Below, piece by piece: positions 1 to 7,532 of a DNA stretch of 51,949 nucleotides. The notes below the pieces were generated by a model. The model ran no database searches, was not told where the DNA came from, and saw only the letters and a program-made list of their open reading frames with translations. The stretch is from the NCBI GenBank assembly GCA_946482515.1, contig CAMLRS010000021.1, positions 1 through 51,949 on the forward strand, given 5' to 3'. The stretch comes from an uncultured Flavobacteriales bacterium (lineage in GTDB: Bacteria > Bacteroidota > Bacteroidia > Flavobacteriales > Crocinitomicaceae). The position numbers and the translations under genes are program-made. How positions within the stretch are numbered: the stretch's first letter is position 1; each line of letters opens with the position of its first letter.

Positions 1-8
1 CCTGAAGT

Positions 9-716
9 CTACTTCCGCAAATCCGTCCCATGAAAATCGACCGTCAGCTCAATGTAGGCATCCGAATACGATCCGTCGGTATTTCTTATAATAAAGGTTT
101 GTTGGTCGATTTCGTGCTTGGTCCTGGAAAATGCCACAATGGAACGAACGGCTTTCCCCGGTTTTCCTTCAACGGTGATTTGTATGTGTGGGAAGAATGC
201 CATTTTCCCGGCGATCGAACAAATGCGTTGTGTATGCTCGAAAGGGAAAATCAGCCAGAAAATCCCGTTGTCGCTTAGCAGGCGGGAGACGGCTGCAAAC
301 AATTCTTCAAACGACAGCTCGTGGGTGTGCCGCGCGCGATTGCGTTCAGAGATCGTGCTCAGTGAGCTGTTTTCAAAAAACGGTGGATTGCTGATGATAC
401 CATCGAAGCGGATTTCTGTTTGAAATTCCCGGATGTCGGCTCGAACCAGCTCAATGGTTGTTTCAAATGGTTGCTGACTGAAATTGTAGGCCGCATCTTC
501 CTGTGCGGAGGCGTCAAATTCAACGGCGGTGATGTGTTCGGGCTGGAAACGCTGGGCGAGCATTAGAGCCAATACACCTGTTCCTGTTCCGATATCAAGC
601 AAACGTCCGCCTTTGAGAAAATCGCACAAAGAGCCAAGTAACATGGCATCCGTGCCGACTTTCATAGCCGCGCTGGTTTGCCGGATGGCGAACTGCTTGA
701 AATGAAACGGTTTCAT
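9..716 (-). CDS. trmN6: tRNA1(Val) adenine-37 N6-methyltransferase-like protein
   Basis: This 235-residue Rossmann-fold methyltransferase is predicted to use S-adenosylmethionine to methylate N6 of an adenine, probably A37 of a valine tRNA, as YfiC/TrmN6 does. The SAM-binding loop LLDIGTGTGVLALMLA lies near residues 40-55, and the N6-amino MTase signature NPPF is near residue 110. Its ATG (714-716) overlaps the TGA of rimM, so the two are translationally coupled in the order rpsP-rimM-trmN. The TAG stop is at 9-11. The family call is secure; the exact tRNA target is inferred from family membership. Confidence 0.88.
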   Translation of the reverse strand: MKPFHFKQFAIRQTSAAMKVGTDAMLLGSLCDFLKGGRLLDIGTGTGVLALMLAQRFQPEHITAVEFDASAQEDAAYNFSQQPFETTIELVRADIREFQTEIRFDGIISNPPFFENSSLSTISERNRARHTHELSFEELFAAVSRLLSDNGIFWLIFPFEHTQRICSIAGKMAFFPHIQITVEGKPGKAVRSIVAFSRTKHEIDQQTFIIRNTDGSYSDAYIELTVDFHGTDLRK

Positions 717-1243
717 CAGGAAAGATACAGATCGATCAGTCCTTCGGGTGCAGAAATATAAAGGGTTTTGGTGGCGCGGTCGACTTTCTGTACCAGCCCG
801 TTAATAAACGGCACCAGGATTTCCTTTTCGCCGTTCTGGATCTGCAACAACGGATTGACCGGCAGATCGACTACTTGTTCCAGCGTACCTACCGGACCAA
901 AATTAGTATCAACAACCTGGAAGCCGATGACTTCGTGGTCGTAGAAATGTTTATCGTCGAGCTCGGGCAACACGGTAAGCGGCAGGTAGCAGCTTTTGCG
1001 CAGCAGCACTTTTGCGTCGTTTTCGGTATCAACTCCTTCCAGCTTGACGGCCGCAAAGCCTTTTTGCTTCAGTTGAAACGTTTCGACAAAGAAAGGAGTG
1101 AGGGTACCGTTGATTTCGATGAAAAAAGCATCGAGGGACGCGTAATCTTCGGGATTGGTAACGTCCAAAAACAGCGAAACTTCACCTTTGAATCCGTGAA
1201 GTTTCGCAATGTATCCCAGTTGAAAGCAATCGGATTGCTGCAT
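716..1243 (-). CDS. rimM: Ribosome maturation factor RimM
   Basis: RimM binds ribosomal protein S19 and helps mature the 3' domain of 16S rRNA in the 30S subunit. The N-terminal motif LGYIAKLHGFKGEVSLFLD is the typical RimM beta-barrel start, and the C-terminal half is a PRC-barrel (VIGFQVVD, then the ILVPFI region). The frame is open upstream to two TTG codons, but the ATG at 1241-1243 gives a normal length of about 175 residues and sits about 20 bases after rpsP. Placement directly after rpsP is the classic arrangement. It ends in an ATGA overlap with trmN. Confidence 0.93.
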   Translation of the reverse strand: MQQSDCFQLGYIAKLHGFKGEVSLFLDVTNPEDYASLDAFFIEINGTLTPFFVETFQLKQKGFAAVKLEGVDTENDAKVLLRKSCYLPLTVLPELDDKHFYDHEVIGFQVVDTNFGPVGTLEQVVDLPVNPLLQIQNGEKEILVPFINGLVQKVDRATKTLYISAPEGLIDLYLS

Positions 1244-1262
1244 CAACAATAGATTTTAATAA

Positions 1263-1889
1263 TTAAGCTTCTTCTTCAGTTGAAGGTGCTTCTGCTTCAG
1301 GAGCAGCTTCTTCAGCCGGAGCTTCTGCTACTGGAGCTTCTTCAGTTGCTTCAGCTGCTGGAGCATCTGCTTCTGTTGTTGCCTCTTCAGTTGCAGCTTC
1401 AACTTCTTCAACCGGAGCTTCTTCTACTTCTGGAGTGTTTTTAGCTTCGATTGCTTTAGCTTTTGCAGCGTTTGCTTCTGCTTCTGCTTTCAAACGAGCA
1501 GCTTTGTCAGCTACGCTGTTTTTCGCCAGACCGTCTTTTTTGGAGTCGATCTTAGACGCTTTATCAGCTTCCCAGGCAGCGAACTTCGTCTCAACCTGCT
1601 CAGCAGTCAAAGCACCTTTTTTGATACCATTCAACAAGTGGTTTTTGTACAAAACACCTTTGTAAGAAAGGATCGCACGAGCAGTGTCGGACATTTCTGC
1701 ACCCGTTTGTACCCATCCCAGTGTGCTGTCGAAGTTGATGTCGATCGTTGCTGGATTGGTGTTTGGATTGTAGATACCGAGTTTCTCGATGAATTTACCG
1801 TCACGTTTAGCGCGGGAATCTGCCACTACGAGGTGGAAAACCGGTTTCCCTTTTTTACCGTGGCGCTGTAATCTGATGCGTGTTGCCAT
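1263..1889 (-). CDS. rpsP: 30S ribosomal protein S16 with long Ala/Glu tail
   Basis: S16 is a small-subunit assembly protein. The N-terminal 80 or so residues carry the family signature (MATRIRLQRHGKKGKPVFHL, then VADSRAKRDGKFIEKLGIYNP). At 208 residues the protein is more than twice the bacterial minimum. The extra C-terminal region is a Lys/Ala-rich helix followed by about 60 residues of low-complexity Ala/Glu/Pro/Thr. Tails like this are common on S16 in Bacteroidota and are probably disordered. First gene of the rpsP-rimM-trmN operon, with a clear promoter upstream on the minus strand. Confidence 0.95.
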   Translation of the reverse strand: MATRIRLQRHGKKGKPVFHLVVADSRAKRDGKFIEKLGIYNPNTNPATIDINFDSTLGWVQTGAEMSDTARAILSYKGVLYKNHLLNGIKKGALTAEQVETKFAAWEADKASKIDSKKDGLAKNSVADKAARLKAEAEANAAKAKAIEAKNTPEVEEAPVEEVEAATEEATTEADAPAAEATEEAPVAEAPAEEAAPEAEAPSTEEEA

Positions 1890-1906
1890 TTAGCGTTTTA
1901 TTAGCT

Positions 1907-1921
1907 GGGGTACGAAACCCC
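1907..1921 (-). promoter_or_regulatory. Hairpin in the rpsP 5' leader
   Basis: GGGGT at 1907-1911 pairs with ACCCC at 1917-1921 across a five-base loop, in the roughly 50-base leader between the promoter and the rpsP start. It may affect message stability or provide autoregulation. The pairing is visible; the function is a guess. Confidence 0.35.
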
Positions 1922-1948
1922 GATTAATAATTAATTATTTCAAGGGTG

Positions 1949-1978
1949 CAAAGATACACATTTCCTTCTTACATCCAA
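1949..1978 (-). promoter_or_regulatory. Promoter of rpsP-rimM-trmN
   Basis: On the minus strand TATCTTTG (1949-1956) matches the Bacteroidota -7 consensus TAnnTTTG. A TTG (1976-1978) lies 19 bases upstream, the expected -33 spacing. Transcription would start about 60 bases before the rpsP ATG. Confidence 0.75.
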
Positions 1979-2043
1979 CCAAATGCAAGGCAAAATCAAT
2001 TACAGCGGCATTTTTACCCTAAATTATACATTCTGCATTCTGA

Positions 2044-2061
2044 ATTATGCATTCTGAATTC
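2044..2061. repeat. Intergenic repeat, ATGCATTCTGAATT family, copy 1
   Basis: ATTATGCATTCTGAATTC here is identical to 3184-3201. It lies inside a run of related words (ATTCTGCATTCTGAATTATG) in the gap between rpsP and the small gene at 2065. The run probably belongs to a dispersed AT-rich palindromic family. Confidence 0.6.
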
Positions 2062-2064
2062 CAA

Positions 2065-2343
2065 TCAGGACGCTTCTTTATTTTTATTCAACGGAATGGT
2101 GTCTTTCTCCGGTTTTGGGCTGTCGATCCAGTCGTCCGGAATGTCGGGAACAGTGGCGTATCCGTAAGTTGGGTTGCCTTCGAGCCGGATATCGTTGGAG
2201 TCGAAGTGTTTGAACTGTCCGTCGGCCAGGCGCACGCCCCAGCAGGTGTTGATGCTCATGCCGTAATCGATCACCAGGTAGGCGAGTCCTTTGCCCAGCG
2301 GCGTGTAGACAGGGATCAGCGGAGATAATTGCAAGATATTCAT
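2065..2343 (-). CDS. Small protein of unknown function
   Basis: I do not recognise this 92-residue protein. It has no signal peptide or membrane segment. The first 60 residues alternate hydrophobic and polar residues around a well-structured core (LAYLVIDYGMSINTCWGVRL, then GQFKHFDSNDIRL), suggesting a small beta-rich domain. The C-terminal 25 residues are Pro/Lys/Asp-rich and likely disordered. It is convergent with nothing and stands alone between rpsP and the divergent HD gene. Codon use looks like its neighbours, which supports a real gene. Confidence 0.65.
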   Translation of the reverse strand: MNILQLSPLIPVYTPLGKGLAYLVIDYGMSINTCWGVRLADGQFKHFDSNDIRLEGNPTYGYATVPDIPDDWIDSPKPEKDTIPLNKNKEAS

Positions 2344-2468
2344 AACGAATGTTTTGTAAGCATGAAAGGCAAATTTGAGCTACAGGCCTTCATGAATCGC
2401 TGTTTTAACTGTTAACAAGTTAAGGGAGAACCACCGATCGAAATCTTAAAAGTCCTTAATCCAACCTT

Positions 2469-2476
2469 TATCTTTG
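2469..2476 (+). promoter_or_regulatory. -7 element directly before the HD gene
   Basis: TATCTTTG matches TAnnTTTG exactly and ends only four bases before the ATG at 2481. If used, the transcript would have almost no 5' leader. No convincing -33 TTG is seen at the usual spacing. Confidence 0.5.
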
Positions 2477-2480
2477 TTAA

Positions 2481-3143
2481 ATGAGAACACCAGACATAGC
2501 ACAATTAAAAGAACAGGTAAGGGAAATTTTTTCCAGTCATGCCGTTGACCACGATTTTGATCACATCCTGAGAGTCTATAATATGGCCATGCACCTGCAG
2601 TCGAAAGAGGGCGGTGATCCGGCAGTTGTAGCCTGTGCGGCACTGTTGCACGATATTTCCGACCACAAGCTGAATGGCGGTAAGCTCAACGATGGTGGCC
2701 GTGTAGCGAAAGCCTTATTGCTGGAGCACGGAACATCGGAATCGTTTGCCGATGAAGTCGCCAGGATTGTCGACGGCGTTTCCTTTAAAGGAGCAGGCAT
2801 AGCCGACGATGCGTTCAACATCGAAGTACAGGTGGTGCGTGATGCCGATCGACTCGATGCGATGGGAGCCATCGGAATTGCCCGCGCATTTCATTTCGGT
2901 GGAAGCCGCAACCGTCCGTTCTTTATTGCAAACACAGCTCCCGAAGAGCACACCACATTTGAAGCATACGCATCCGGAAACAGCCATACCATCAACCATT
3001 TTCACGAAAAGCTGTTGTTGCTCCAGGATCGCCTGCATACCAAAACGGCCCGTGAAATAGGAGCAAAGCGCCATCAGCTGATGCAGGATTTCGTAGATGA
3101 TTTTTACAACGATTGGCACTTTAATGAAATGCAGAACGCCTAA
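2481..3143 (+). CDS. HD-domain phosphohydrolase
   Basis: A 220-residue cytosolic protein of the HD metal-dependent phosphohydrolase superfamily. Metal ligands are visible as H in VDHDFDHILRV (near residue 26), the HD pair in AALLHDISDHKLNGG (near residue 57) and a later Asp in VVRDADRLDAMGAIG (near 125). This layout matches YedJ/YpgQ-type hydrolases, some of which act on nucleotides, but the substrate cannot be read from sequence. It has its own -7 element and is followed by an AT-rich inverted repeat. Confidence 0.85.
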   Translation: MRTPDIAQLKEQVREIFSSHAVDHDFDHILRVYNMAMHLQSKEGGDPAVVACAALLHDISDHKLNGGKLNDGGRVAKALLLEHGTSESFADEVARIVDGVSFKGAGIADDAFNIEVQVVRDADRLDAMGAIGIARAFHFGGSRNRPFFIANTAPEEHTTFEAYASGNSHTINHFHEKLLLLQDRLHTKTAREIGAKRHQLMQDFVDDFYNDWHFNEMQNA

Positions 3144-3201
3144 TTCAAAATGCACAATTAAACTTCGCAGAAAACAATTCTGCATTATGCATTCTGAATT
3201 C
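3142..3201. repeat. Intergenic inverted repeat, ATGCATTCTGAATT family, copy 2
   Basis: AATTCAAAATGCA (3142-3154) is largely complementary to TGCATTCTGAATT (3188-3200), so the region can fold into a hairpin just after the HD gene. The segment 3184-3201 repeats 2044-2061 exactly. It could act as a weak terminator. Confidence 0.6.
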
Positions 3202-3277
3202 TGCATTATAGCGGTTTGTCCCGAAATTATCCCCGCCCTCCGGGAACGGTCTTAAAAATTATTCCAATTTTTGCGTT

Positions 3278-4225
3278 ATGAGTGAACACGTTGCTTTAGG
3301 AATTGACATTGGAGGAACCAATACTGCATTCGGACTGGTAAGCCAGGATGGAAACGTGGTGTTTGAAGACACGGTGGCAACGACCTACTACGCCGATCCG
3401 CAGGACCTCGTGCGCCATATTTACCAGTCTGTCCGGCAATCGGATCATTTCGATAACGTGCTCGGAATCGGAATCGGGGCGCCGAATGGAAACGCGTTTA
3501 CCGGCAACATCGAATTTGCACCCAATCTTACGTGGAAAGGCATTGTGCCCATCGCTGCGCTGTTTGAAACGCAATTTCACCGTCCGGCTTTGCTCACCAA
3601 CGATGCCAATGCAGCAGCGCTGGGTGAACACTTGTTCGGCTGTGCGAAAGACCTGAAAGACTTTGTGACGATCACGCTAGGAACCGGTCTCGGAAGCGGC
3701 GTATTCATCAACGGCGAGCTCGTAGTCGGTCACCAGGGAATTGCCGGAGAATACGGACATATCCGCGTCATTCCGGATGGACGTTTGTGCGGTTGCGGTC
3801 GACATGGCTGTTTGGAAACCTACGTTTCAAGCACAGGCGTTGTGCGCAGCATTCATGAGCTCGATCGTGCTTCGCGCTGGCAATCGCCTTTGACCAAGCT
3901 CAATAAGCCTACTGCGATCGATGTATTCAAAGCCAACGAAGCCGGCGACCTGTTTGCGCAGGAAATCATCGAATTCACGGCAGAAACGCTGGGCTCGGCG
4001 CTGGCTGATTTCGCGGCATTCTCCAATCCGCAGGCGTATGTACTCTTCGGAGGCATTGCGCAAAGCGGCGAATCCTTTGCCCGGAAAGTCAAATACTACC
4101 TGGAAAAGCATTGCCTGAAAATCTACCAGGACAACATTGAAATACGCGTATCGCAATTACACGATAAAAATGCGGCAGTACTCGGAACGGCAGCCTCGCT
4201 GTTCTGGAAAGCCATTAAACGATAA
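3278..4225 (+). CDS. ROK-family sugar kinase (glucokinase-like)
   Basis: A 315-residue ROK protein, predicted to phosphorylate a hexose with ATP. The N-terminal phosphate-binding motif LGIDIGGTNTAFGLV, the active-site region LTNDANAAALGE and the ROK zinc motif CGCGRHGCLE (near residues 166-175) are all present. No helix-turn-helix precedes the kinase domain, so this is an enzyme and not a NagC-type repressor. It is followed after two bases by the GH92 mannosidase, suggesting it phosphorylates a hexose released from mannose-rich glycans. Substrate assignment is inference. Confidence 0.88.
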   Translation: MSEHVALGIDIGGTNTAFGLVSQDGNVVFEDTVATTYYADPQDLVRHIYQSVRQSDHFDNVLGIGIGAPNGNAFTGNIEFAPNLTWKGIVPIAALFETQFHRPALLTNDANAAALGEHLFGCAKDLKDFVTITLGTGLGSGVFINGELVVGHQGIAGEYGHIRVIPDGRLCGCGRHGCLETYVSSTGVVRSIHELDRASRWQSPLTKLNKPTAIDVFKANEAGDLFAQEIIEFTAETLGSALADFAAFSNPQAYVLFGGIAQSGESFARKVKYYLEKHCLKIYQDNIEIRVSQLHDKNAAVLGTAASLFWKAIKR

Positions 4226-4227
4226 TC

Positions 4228-7218
4228 ATGCTCAAAATCCTCACAAGCTCGGTATTCGTGCTCACAGCAGTCGCTGCCGGTGCACAGATCGAACAATTGA
4301 AAAAAACGCAGGAAGTACGGAAAACCGTTATGGATCCGGCTGCTGCGAAAACCCTGTTTACCGATCCGCTGGTATACGTGAACCCGTTTGTCGGAACTGG
4401 CGGCCACGGACACACTTTTCCGGGACCTGTAATGCCTTTCGGAATGGTGCAACTGGGACCCGATACGCGCTATGAAGGCTGGGACGGCTGTTCAGGCTAC
4501 CATTATTCCGACTCGATGATCTACGGATTCAGCCACACGCACCTGAGCGGAACCGGCGTTCCGGATTATTCCGATCTGCTCATCGTTCCGCAGGTAGGGA
4601 AGGCTGTTACGACAGGCAAATTCAAAGATCCGAAAGGCGGCTACGGCGCTACATTCTACCACCGGGAAGAAATCGCTTCGCCGGGATTTTACAAAGTGAA
4701 GCTGCACAATCCGAATGTGGATGTGCGACTCACGACAACCAAGCGCTGTGGTATTCACGAATACACCTTTCTCGATAAGAAAGGAAAAAAATACCTCGTG
4801 CTGGATCTTGGCTACCGCGATAAAGTGATCGAAGCTTCGGCTTCAGTGATGGGCAAAAGTGAAGTAAGAGGCCGCCGGATTTCCGAAGCGTGGGCCGTTC
4901 GCCAGCATTTCTATTTCGATCTGCAAACCAGCATTCCGTTTACCAAAGCCACCTGGGTCGAGGATAAGAAAGGAACATACGCCATGGTGCTCGAATTCCC
5001 TGAATCAACGGATAAAGTACTGGTGCGTGTCGGGATTTCCGGAACAGACGAAGAAGGAGCTGCTGCGAATCTTCAAGCTGAAGCATTCGCCTGGGATTTC
5101 GAAGCCTACATGCGCGCTGCACAGGATGCGTGGCGAACTGAGCTGGGGGTAATACAGGCACAGGCTACCGATAAGGAAATCCTGGCCAATCTCTATACCG
5201 GATTGTACCACGCGTATATCCATCCGAGCCTCTGGACGGATGCCGACGGTCGTTACCGCGATTATAACCAGAACATCCGTGTGTGCGGAACCGGCGATAT
5301 GTACTCTGTTTTCTCTATCTGGGATACTTATCGCGGAGCGAATCCATTGTACACCATTCTGCAACCAAACCGTGTGAAGGATTTTGTGGAGTCGTACTAC
5401 CAGCAATACAAAGACATGGGAACGCTGCCGGTATGGACGCTTTCGAACAATGAAACCTATTGTATGATCGGCTACCACGCTGCTTCCGTTATTGCAGATG
5501 CAGCGGCGAAAGGTATTCAGCTCAACCACCCGAACGAGCTGCTCGATGCGATGATCGCCACGGCCAATTACAATCACTTCGGCATTCCGTCGTATGCGAA
5601 AAACGGTTTTATTTCGGCCGGTGAAGAAGCAGAATCGGTTTCGAAAACACTTGAATACGCTTACGACGATTGGTGCATCGCTCAATATGCACGACTCATT
5701 GGAAAAGAAGATATTGCAAAGGAATACTTAAAGCGTTCCGAGAATTGGCGTAACCTGTACAACCCGGAAAGTGGTTTCTTCCAGCCACGTGAGGGTGGAC
5801 GCTGGTTGCCGAAGTTCGTTCCGAATGAAGTAAACCATCATTTTACCGAAGCCAACGCGTGGCAGTATTCATTGGCAGTTCAGCACAACATTCCGGGACT
5901 GATCCGTTTGAAAGGCGGGCCAAAACGTATGGAAGCGTTCCTCGATTCGCTCTTTCTGTCTTCATCGAAAATGTCAGGTCGCGAGCAGGCCGATATCACC
6001 GGACTGATCGGTCAATACGCACACGGAAACGAGCCTTCGCATCACATGGCTTACCTCTACAATTACGTAGGAGCGCCGCACAAAACGCAGCAAATGCTCG
6101 ATCGTATCCAGCGCGAATACTACCACAACGCACCGGACGGCTTGTCGGGCAATGAAGATTGCGGACAGATGTCGGCCTGGTACGTGTTGAGCTCGATGGG
6201 AATTTATCCGGTAACACCGGGCAGCCCGATCTATGCGATTGGTAAGCCGATGGTCGATCGCCTGTCGATGAAAACAGCTGAAGCGATTTTCGCAGTCGAG
6301 GTAAAAAACAATTCGAAGCAGAATATTTACATCCAGTCGCTCGAATGGAACCACGAGCCATACAAAAAACTCTACATCACGCAGGATATGATCGTGAAAG
6401 GTGGTTTATTGACCTTCGTCATGGGCCCTGAACCGAACCCGGAATTAGCTTCCTACGAAACGGGAGCTGCCACGCATAGCGAAACCATTATTCCTGCACC
6501 GTATTTCCAGTCAACGGGCACCGTATTCCCGGATGTGATGCGTGTGGGCATCGAGACGCTTCCCGACGAAACCGGCAAGATCGTTTACACCGTGAACGGA
6601 GATGAGCCAACTGTTTCCTCAGCTGTTTTTGAAAACAACATCGTGTTGTACAATACAACGACCCTGAAAGCGCGCGTTTACCGCGAAGAACAAGGAGGCA
6701 AGATCGTTTACGGTCCGGTGGTGACAACAGAATTCGTCAAATTCGTGCAGGACAAGACCATTGCATTGACACCGCTGTATGCCAACCAGTATTCGGGTGG
6801 TAACGATGACGTGTTGATCGATGGACAGAAAGGCGGTTCCGACTATCGTTCCATTGGCTGGCAAGGCTTCCAGGGACAGGACATCGTGGCGCTTATTACC
6901 CTGAACGAAACCAAAGACATTACCAAAGTGGTCGCTTCCTGCATGCAGGATACCAAGTCGTGGATTTTCCACCCGGAATCCATCGTGGTTGAGATTTCGG
7001 AAGACGGCATTAATTACAAGAAAATCGGCACAGTTGAGAACAAAACCGTGAGTGACCGGACCGAAGGCGTGATCCGTAATAAGCTGGTCATGGACTTCCC
7101 GCCGGTGAAAGCGAAATTCGTGCGTGTAACCGTGAAGAATTACGGGAAATGTCCTGCCTGGCACCTCGGCGCCGGTGGCGACACCTGGATTTTCATGGAC
7201 GAGATTACGGTAGAATGA
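4228..7218 (+). CDS. GH92 alpha-mannosidase with chitobiase-like and F5/8 C domains
   Basis: A secreted or periplasmic glycoside hydrolase family 92 exo-alpha-mannosidase of 996 residues. The start MLKILTSSVFVLTAVAAGAQ is a signal peptide. GH92 hallmarks are VNPFVGTGGHGHTFPGPVMP and GFSHTHLSGTG near the N-terminus, GNEPSHHMAYLYNYVG, and NEDCGQMSAWYVLSSMGIYP near residues 640-660. After about residue 760 there is a chitobiase/Fn3-like segment, then a C-terminal F5/8 type C (discoidin) domain that probably binds carbohydrate. It is in an operon with the ROK kinase two bases upstream. GH92 enzymes need Ca2+ and trim mannans or N-glycans; linkage specificity is not visible. Confidence 0.93.
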   Translation: MLKILTSSVFVLTAVAAGAQIEQLKKTQEVRKTVMDPAAAKTLFTDPLVYVNPFVGTGGHGHTFPGPVMPFGMVQLGPDTRYEGWDGCSGYHYSDSMIYGFSHTHLSGTGVPDYSDLLIVPQVGKAVTTGKFKDPKGGYGATFYHREEIASPGFYKVKLHNPNVDVRLTTTKRCGIHEYTFLDKKGKKYLVLDLGYRDKVIEASASVMGKSEVRGRRISEAWAVRQHFYFDLQTSIPFTKATWVEDKKGTYAMVLEFPESTDKVLVRVGISGTDEEGAAANLQAEAFAWDFEAYMRAAQDAWRTELGVIQAQATDKEILANLYTGLYHAYIHPSLWTDADGRYRDYNQNIRVCGTGDMYSVFSIWDTYRGANPLYTILQPNRVKDFVESYYQQYKDMGTLPVWTLSNNETYCMIGYHAASVIADAAAKGIQLNHPNELLDAMIATANYNHFGIPSYAKNGFISAGEEAESVSKTLEYAYDDWCIAQYARLIGKEDIAKEYLKRSENWRNLYNPESGFFQPREGGRWLPKFVPNEVNHHFTEANAWQYSLAVQHNIPGLIRLKGGPKRMEAFLDSLFLSSSKMSGREQADITGLIGQYAHGNEPSHHMAYLYNYVGAPHKTQQMLDRIQREYYHNAPDGLSGNEDCGQMSAWYVLSSMGIYPVTPGSPIYAIGKPMVDRLSMKTAEAIFAVEVKNNSKQNIYIQSLEWNHEPYKKLYITQDMIVKGGLLTFVMGPEPNPELASYETGAATHSETIIPAPYFQSTGTVFPDVMRVGIETLPDETGKIVYTVNGDEPTVSSAVFENNIVLYNTTTLKARVYREEQGGKIVYGPVVTTEFVKFVQDKTIALTPLYANQYSGGNDDVLIDGQKGGSDYRSIGWQGFQGQDIVALITLNETKDITKVVASCMQDTKSWIFHPESIVVEISEDGINYKKIGTVENKTVSDRTEGVIRNKLVMDFPPVKAKFVRVTVKNYGKCPAWHLGAGGDTWIFMDEITVE

Positions 7219-7223
7219 AACTT

Positions 7224-7251
7224 TCCCCCTTTGGAGGGGGATGAAGGGAGA
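7224..7251. repeat. CCCCCTTTGGAGGGGG short palindrome, copy 1
   Basis: CCCCCTTTGGAGGGGG followed by ATGAAGGG begins six bases after the GH92 stop. A close relative lies after cysH at 50196. The palindrome can form a transcribed hairpin, but no T-run follows. Confidence 0.65.
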
Positions 7252-7346
7252 GGATAAATCCAATTCGAGATAAATAAACGGATTGCTTTTTGCTTCCCAC
7301 GAATACACGAATGACGCACTAAATTGTATTTTTTCGAATCTTCACT

Positions 7347-7376
7347 AGGATTGCATTTTATGCAATCCTTTTTTTT
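7347..7376 (+). terminator. Intrinsic terminator after the GH92 gene
   Basis: AGGATTGCA pairs perfectly with TGCAATCCT across a five-base loop, and eight T residues follow. It lies 130 bases after the stop. The 7219-7532 gap otherwise holds only the short palindrome and the promoter of the next gene. Confidence 0.85.
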
Positions 7377-7478
7377 GAATAATACCAGAGCTCCAAATCT
7401 TACCACCAAATGGGGGAAGCATTAATTCCGTGTTAATAATTATTAAAACAGACAAGCAGCCTGTCGGTCGAAAGTTGT

Positions 7479-7486
7479 TACCTTTA
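7479..7486 (+). promoter_or_regulatory. Probable -7 element of the S46 peptidase gene
   Basis: TACCTTTA is one base from TAnnTTTG and lies 46 bases before the ATG. The -33 element is not obvious. Confidence 0.4.
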
Positions 7487-7532
7487 GCGCGCTCGCTGCC
7501 AATGGCGTGCCTTCAATAACAAATCAAAGAGA

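Noticed and set aside
4228..7218. Full polysaccharide utilisation locus around the GH92 gene
   Set aside because: No SusC/SusD pair or other glycosidase is nearby, only a ROK kinase.
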